A stretch of 8,359 nt of DNA from Candidatus Pelagibacter sp. (lineage in GTDB: Bacteria > Pseudomonadota > Alphaproteobacteria > Pelagibacterales > Pelagibacteraceae): NCBI GenBank assembly GCA_012963775.1, contig DTVC01000026.1:1-8359 (forward strand). Reading direction: 5' to 3'. Under the pieces are notes generated by a model. That model did no database searches, was not told the DNA's origin, and saw only the letters and a program-made list of their open reading frames with translations. This document shows, in pieces, positions 7,516 through 8,359 of the stretch. Position numbers and translations under genes: made by a program. Position 1 is the stretch's first letter. Every line of letters starts with the position of its first letter.

Positions 7516-8184
7516 TTAGATAATTTTAAGCAGTTCTTTTAAGTTATTAATAACAAATTGCGGCTTGTAGCTTAATTTGTCAAAAACTTTATTAAAGCGG
7601 TTGACCCATACAGCATTATAACCAAAGACTCCTCCGCCAGAAACATCCCAAGTATTTGAACTCATAAAACAAATATTTTCAGGTTTGCAATCATATTTTT
7701 TAATCGGCATTTCATAAACTTTTGAATCAGGCTTATAGACTCCAACAGATTCAATAGACATAATATCATCAAAATAATTTTGAATATTATTACTTTCCGC
7801 CAATCCTTTTAGAAGATCTGGAGTTCCATTAGATAGAATAGCTATTTTAATTTTTTTAGATTTTAGTTCTTCCAAACATTCTTTAACTTCAGGGTAGGGG
7901 CTAAGTTCTTTATACAAATTTAATAATTCATTCTTCATTTCTTTTTTTATTTTGAAAGTTTCCATAGTGTGGTCTAAAGAGTCTTCAGTAATTTCCCAAA
8001 AGTTTTTGTGTTTTTTCATAAGACTTCTTAGCCACGTATATTCAAGCTGAGTTGTTCTCCAAGCATTAGCAAAGTTTTCCCATCTATTACCAAGTTTTTT
8101 TTTACATTTTGCAGCAGCAGAATTTACGTCAAATAAAGTTCCGTAGGCATCAAATACACAAGCTGATATATTTTCTATTTTCAT
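7516..8184 (-). CDS. Haloacid dehalogenase, type II (HAD superfamily)
   Basis: A 222-residue cytosolic protein, the usual length for (S)-2-haloacid dehalogenases, which hydrolyse short 2-haloalkanoic acids to 2-hydroxy acids through an aspartyl-ester intermediate. The type II landmarks are all visible: FDAYGTLFD at 11-19 with nucleophile Asp12 and Thr16; R43 followed by QLEYTWLRSLM at 46-56 in the cap domain; LSNG at 117-120 (Ser118); YKP with Lys151; Tyr157; and SSNTWDVSG at 175-183, supplying Ser175, Asn177 and Asp180. From memory these match the active-site set of Pseudomonas L-DEX YL almost residue for residue. The ATG overlaps the upstream hydrolase stop, and a weak AGAAG lies 7 bases before it (plus-strand 8192-8196), supporting this start. 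Two bases separate its TAA from the pirin start. The physiological substrate is inferred only: some family members act on other small acids or have no known dehalogenase role. No signal peptide or membrane segment is seen. Confidence 0.9.
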   Translation of the reverse strand: MKIENISACVFDAYGTLFDVNSAAAKCKKKLGNRWENFANAWRTTQLEYTWLRSLMKKHKNFWEITEDSLDHTMETFKIKKEMKNELLNLYKELSPYPEVKECLEELKSKKIKIAILSNGTPDLLKGLAESNNIQNYFDDIMSIESVGVYKPDSKVYEMPIKKYDCKPENICFMSSNTWDVSGGGVFGYNAVWVNRFNKVFDKLSYKPQFVINNLKELLKII

Positions 8185-8359
8185 AACAAATCTTCTAATT
8201 TTTGAACTTCACCAATTTTAAATATAATAGCATCATCTTTATGATAACCATACATGTTGGCTGCATTTTTAAATCGCACTGGTGGTTCGAAAGGATTTTC
8301 AAGAGAAAGTACTGCAGTTCCCCAGTGCATACCCAAAACTTTTTTACTTTTTAAATCTT
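8181..8359 (-). CDS. MBL-fold metal-dependent hydrolase, UlaG/NAPE-PLD-like (partial, C-terminal 58 residues)
   Basis: This is the C-terminal end of a gene whose start lies beyond the window edge; the readable frame runs from 8357 to a TGA at 8183-8181. The 58 visible residues begin DLKSKKVLGMHWGTAVLSLE. The GMHWGT motif followed by a short segment and EPP (fragment residues 9-26) is characteristic of the C-terminal end of the UlaG/NAPE-PLD-like metallo-beta-lactamase-fold hydrolases. In NAPE-PLD the His of this HWGT motif is a metal ligand; here it is fragment residue 11. The N-terminal HxHxDH zinc motif cannot be seen, so the activity (phosphodiesterase, lactonase or other) is undetermined. 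The gene is probably complete outside the window, because the frame is open to the edge and the end is natural. Its TGA overlaps the ATG of the downstream haloacid dehalogenase gene (ATGA), indicating co-transcription and probable translational coupling. Family placement is fairly secure; substrate is unknown. Confidence 0.82.
   Translation of the reverse strand, partial: DLKSKKVLGMHWGTAVLSLENPFEPPVRFKNAANMYGYHKDDAIIFKIGEVQKLEDLL

Noticed and set aside
1..8359. An undescribed defence, mobile or RNA-based system
   Set aside because: Every base beyond short junctions is accounted for by intact genes of known families; I saw no direct repeats, inverted-repeat termini, integrase, transposase, toxin pair, tRNA or structured non-coding stretch.

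Overview
The window is a compact, AT-rich (by eye roughly 70% A+T) bacterial segment in which every gene lies on the minus strand, so transcription runs from position 8359 toward position 1. LpxK, WaaA, MsbA and an LpxL-type acyltransferase show a Gram-negative cell that makes lipid A, and UbiA shows that it makes ubiquinone. Low GC, almost no intergenic DNA, few recognisable Shine-Dalgarno sites and the divergent LpxK suggest a genome-streamlined marine alphaproteobacterium, most likely SAR11/Pelagibacterales or a similar AT-rich lineage. That placement is inference; no rRNA or other marker is present.

Layout in transcription order: (1) 8359-8181, C-terminal end of an MBL-fold hydrolase of the UlaG/NAPE-PLD-like type, cut by the window edge; (2) 8184-7516, a type II haloacid dehalogenase of the HAD superfamily; (3) 7513-6671, a pirin-family bicupin; (4) 6674-5700, a zinc-independent quinone oxidoreductase (MDR family); (5) 5700-4840, UbiA, 4-hydroxybenzoate polyprenyltransferase; (6) 4840-3095, an MsbA-type ABC exporter; (7) 3091-1826, WaaA (Kdo transferase); (8) 1815-886, LpxK (lipid A 4'-kinase); (9) 889-14, an LpxL/HtrB-type late acyltransferase. 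Junctions are ATGA, TAATG or TGATG overlaps or gaps of 2-10 bases. There is no room between genes for an ordinary promoter or terminator, so the nine genes look like one continuous transcription unit whose ends lie outside the window.

The downstream half (msbA-waaA-lpxK-lpxL) covers the end of Kdo-lipid A synthesis and export: LpxK phosphorylates the disaccharide, WaaA adds Kdo, the LpxL-type enzyme adds a secondary acyl chain, and MsbA flips the product across the inner membrane. UbiA, another inner-membrane enzyme, sits just upstream and serves the quinone pathway. The upstream half is four small soluble enzymes with an accessory or detoxification flavour and no established common pathway.

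I find no RNA genes, mobile elements, CRISPR arrays, phage genes or structured repeats. The genes are intact and belong to known families. I see no convincing undescribed system; the points most worth checking are the make-up of the upstream four-gene block and the altered motifs in LpxK.
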